In this document: positions 61,937 to 64,000 of the stretch, piece after piece
Layout of the letters: every line of letters starts with the position of its first letter
Numbering within the stretch: position 1 is the stretch's first letter
Origin: Clostridium folliculivorans
GTDB taxonomy: Bacteria; Bacillota; Clostridia; Clostridiales; Clostridiaceae
Reading direction: 5' to 3'
DNA length: 64,000 nucleotides
Assembly: GCF_024341905.1 (NCBI RefSeq)
Contig: NZ_BQXY01000009.1
Coordinates: forward strand, 62,001 to 126,000
Made by a program: the position numbers and the translations under genes
Notes under the pieces: model-generated
Databases searched by the model: none
What the model was told of the DNA's origin: nothing
The model's input: only the letters and a program-made list of their open reading frames with translations

Positions 61937-62959
61937 ATGCAAAATAAAACAATGTTTAGTACCTTCGGTGCTGATATAAATGAGTACAAGTCAGGGGTTA
62001 ACTTTGCTATCCTAGCAAGAACTGTAGACTTTCTTTATCTTAGAGCATCTGGTTCAGGGTCAGGTAGATTTAGAGTTGATACAAAGTTTATTGAATTTGC
62101 AAGAGGCTCAAGGTCTGTAGGTATTCCAGTAGGGGCATATCATTATGCATTACCTTCTGCAGATTATGCCACAGCGGATAGCCAATGTGATGCTTTTATC
62201 GGAGTTCTTCAAGATGGATTTGGTCAAGGAGATTATGGAGACTTATTTCCGGTACTTGATGTAGAAGCGCCTACCAATAAATCTATTACAACTGCTCAGC
62301 TTGTGAACTGGGTAGATAGATTTAGAAAAAGGTTTGAAAGTAAAACAAGAAGAAGACTTATGATTTACACAGGAGTATTTTTCGTAAATCTATATGATGA
62401 TTTTAAAATAGCAGGAAAAGGATATCCATTAAGTAATATGCCGCTATGGATTGCTATGTATAAAGAAATTGCAGGTAATCCACCTGTGCCACCAGATATA
62501 GGTGGATGGAAGAGATGGCGTATATGGCAATATACAGAAGCCGGGGATATTCCTGGAGTTACTCCTCCTGTAGATTTGAACTATGGACCAGATAGTATAG
62601 ATATGCTTATGCCGCCAACTGATGTAAAAGGACTTTATGCAAGAACTGATAATAAAAATATATATGTGTCATGGACAAAGAATAAAGATAAGGATCTTTT
62701 AGGATACAATATATTTGTTAACAGTAACTATGCAGGAACTGTAGGAGTAAACGATACTTATTATGTTATACCAAAATCAAAATTTACACTTCCGGCTGGA
62801 AGGCCTATAGAAATAGGTATAGAAGCATTCGATTTTGATGGCGATTTTTCAAAGAAGAGGACTAAATTTTTAATTCAACCAACAAGAAGTGATGACCAAT
62901 TACAATATGGAACTTATTTTGATGGAGATTATTTTATATTTGGTGAAGGTGAAAAGTAG
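61937..62959 (+). CDS. GH25 lysozyme (muramidase) with FN3-like tail, no signal peptide
   Basis: A protein of 340 residues from ATG 61937 (TTGGAGG upstream; an earlier ATG at 61910 has no site). GH25 catalytic barrel with FGADINEYKSGVNF, LRASGSGSG, GAYHYALPS, LFPVLDVEAP (catalytic acids) and WQYTEAGDIPGV. Residues about 240-320 form a fibronectin-like domain. There is no N-terminal hydrophobic segment, so export would need a holin or another route. Mother-cell lysis or cell-wall turnover is possible. Confidence 0.9.
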   Translation: MQNKTMFSTFGADINEYKSGVNFAILARTVDFLYLRASGSGSGRFRVDTKFIEFARGSRSVGIPVGAYHYALPSADYATADSQCDAFIGVLQDGFGQGDYGDLFPVLDVEAPTNKSITTAQLVNWVDRFRKRFESKTRRRLMIYTGVFFVNLYDDFKIAGKGYPLSNMPLWIAMYKEIAGNPPVPPDIGGWKRWRIWQYTEAGDIPGVTPPVDLNYGPDSIDMLMPPTDVKGLYARTDNKNIYVSWTKNKDKDLLGYNIFVNSNYAGTVGVNDTYYVIPKSKFTLPAGRPIEIGIEAFDFDGDFSKKRTKFLIQPTRSDDQLQYGTYFDGDYFIFGEGEK

Positions 62960-62980
62960 AATAACTTATAGAATAAGAAA

Positions 62981-63008
62981 AAATGCCCTATTAGTTTGGG
63001 CATTTTTT
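62981..63008. terminator. Terminator between lysozyme and M42 genes
   Basis: AAATGCCC (62981-62988) and GGGCATTT (62998-63005) form a stem with A and T tracts on the two sides, fit for both strands. Confidence 0.82.
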
Positions 63009-63023
63009 TACTGTGCTTATATA

Positions 63024-64000
63024 TTATTTAGTTTGCGAATACTTTAATACCAACTTTAGAGTTTCCACAAGGGAATCTAAGTGAGTTCGTTCATAAGCAT
63101 GAGATGCAAAGACTCCAGGACCTATTAAAGCGGTTCTTATATCCCAGCCTGCATTTACTGCTGCAGAGGCATCAGAACCATAGTGTGGATATATATCTAT
63201 CTTATAATTTATATTATTTTCTTTACATAGATTTATAATTTTTTTTCTTAAGTCATAATCATAAGGACCAGAAGAATCTTTGGCACATATACAGACAGCA
63301 TATTCAGATGAATTTTGTCCAGGACCAGGAGCACCCATGTCCACAGCTATAAATTCTTTTGTATTTTCAGGTAAACCAGCCTTAGCTCCATGGCCAACTT
63401 CTTCATAAGTTGATATAAAAAAGTGTGTGTTGCATGGAAGTTTAATATTTTCTTCAGAAATATATTTTATTGCGGTCAAAAGGACTGCTACACTAGCCTT
63501 ATCATCAAGATGTCTACTTTTTACAAAGCCTTTTTCTGTTATAGTAGCTCTAGAGTCAAAGCAAATAAAATCACCAATGTTTATGCCTAGTTTTTCAGTA
63601 TCTTCTTTGCTAAATACTTTTTCATCAATTATTACTTCCATATTTGGAGCTATTCTCTTTAAGTCTCTAGCGTCATCACCGCTTATATGAACTGATGGTT
63701 TTATAGTTTGTATAGTACCAGTATAAGAATTGCCATCTAAAGTTTCTATTGTGCAGTTTTCACCATCGATAGATGTCATCATAAATCCACCAACTGGTGT
63801 AAGCTCTAAAGCACCGTTATTCTTTATTTCTTTTACCATTGCACCGAGAGTATCTATATGACCAGAGAACACTCTATCAAAGCTTTTATCTTCTCCTTCA
63901 AAGCTTACAAGAATTGCGCCTTTATTAGTTACAATATAGTTAACTTTAAGTTTTTCTAACTCAGTTATTACGTATTTGCGGATATTATCAGTATATCCAG
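63024..64000 (-). CDS. M42-family metallo-aminopeptidase, cut by window edge
   Basis: The frame is open to base 64000 on the minus strand, so the N-terminus is outside; about 325 residues are visible. The GTG at 63872 codes for an internal Val in DRVFSGHIDTLGAMVKE. M42 marks are the metal ligands in SGHIDTLGAM, KSRHLDDKAS, FISTYEEVGHGAKAGLP, IAVDMGAPG and HYGSDASA. These cytoplasmic, usually dodecameric enzymes trim peptides; members have glutamyl or leucyl preference. The exact specificity is not clear. Confidence 0.9.
   Translation of the reverse strand, partial: GYTDNIRKYVITELEKLKVNYIVTNKGAILVSFEGEDKSFDRVFSGHIDTLGAMVKEIKNNGALELTPVGGFMMTSIDGENCTIETLDGNSYTGTIQTIKPSVHISGDDARDLKRIAPNMEVIIDEKVFSKEDTEKLGINIGDFICFDSRATITEKGFVKSRHLDDKASVAVLLTAIKYISEENIKLPCNTHFFISTYEEVGHGAKAGLPENTKEFIAVDMGAPGPGQNSSEYAVCICAKDSSGPYDYDLRKKIINLCKENNINYKIDIYPHYGSDASAAVNAGWDIRTALIGPGVFASHAYERTHLDSLVETLKLVLKYSQTK

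Noticed and set aside
61937..62959. Prophage endolysin
   Set aside because: No holin, tail or integrase gene lies within reach; neighbours are chromosomal.
63873..64000. GTG 63872 as the start of the M42 peptidase
   Set aside because: The same frame continues upstream with family-like sequence to the window edge, so GTG is an internal Val codon.

Overview
The window is a chromosomal segment of a low-GC, anaerobic, endospore-forming Firmicute, most likely a Clostridium sensu stricto. The signs are strongly AT-rich codon use, GGAGG ribosome sites, two rubrerythrins, an iron-sulfur serine dehydratase with separate alpha and beta subunits, T-box, TPP and M-box leaders, a prkA-yhbH-spoVR sporulation operon and many membrane sensor kinases. 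Nearly all genes are on the plus strand. I see no rRNA, tRNA, CRISPR array, transposase gene or prophage. Both edges cut genes: an AraC-type regulator on the left and an M42 aminopeptidase on the right.

Layout. 1-5.2 kb: AraC fragment, reverse rubrerythrin, CYTH phosphatase, DUF6106-like membrane protein, nucleoid-associated protein. 5.4-7.1 kb: cysteine-rich MarR regulator, cysteine-tailed methyltransferase and a phosphinothricin-type acetyltransferase, possibly a metalloid or electrophile defence set. 7.4-13.1 kb: MacB/FtsX-type ABC exporter (ATPase and two permeases) with an OmpR/histidine kinase pair. 13.2-15.3 kb (minus): fba, DUF4363 and DUF421 proteins. 15.9-21.4 kb: uridine-kinase-like protein, sdaAB, sdaAA, then a TPP riboswitch with thiW-thiD. 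21.9-31.3 kb: recQ, ROK kinase, prkA-yhbH-spoVR, rubrerythrin and two unknown proteins. 31.3-36.2 kb: pssA, a diacylglycerol-kinase-like gene, a membrane protein, a YgiQ radical SAM protein. 36.7-46.8 kb: YesM/YesN system, two ABC sugar permeases, GH38 alpha-mannosidase and a lipoprotein binding protein, a glycan uptake locus. 47.0-51.8 kb: M-box with a membrane-less MgtE-like sensor; cysteine T-box with cysK-cysE and then queG. 52.1-62.9 kb: nth, two membrane PAS sensors (one a kinase), ddl, PAP2, a VanRS-like two-component pair and a GH25 lysozyme.

The most unusual content lies between the genes. At least nine copies of a roughly 200-bp, almost wholly palindromic repeat (family A) occur, plus smaller hairpin families B (about 53 nt), C and D that are found alone or nested inside A and inside one another. 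Within a copy the two arms match closely, but arm sequence differs between copies, so the arms covary. This implies conservation of a fold, or arm-to-arm correction, rather than of primary sequence. Families A and C share the core motif TCACTACGTTC. One B copy supplies the last codons of nth, and one A copy separates the two serine dehydratase subunit genes. No mobilising enzyme is present in the window.

Start codons were chosen from the best-placed ribosome site, so several starts lie inside longer open frames.
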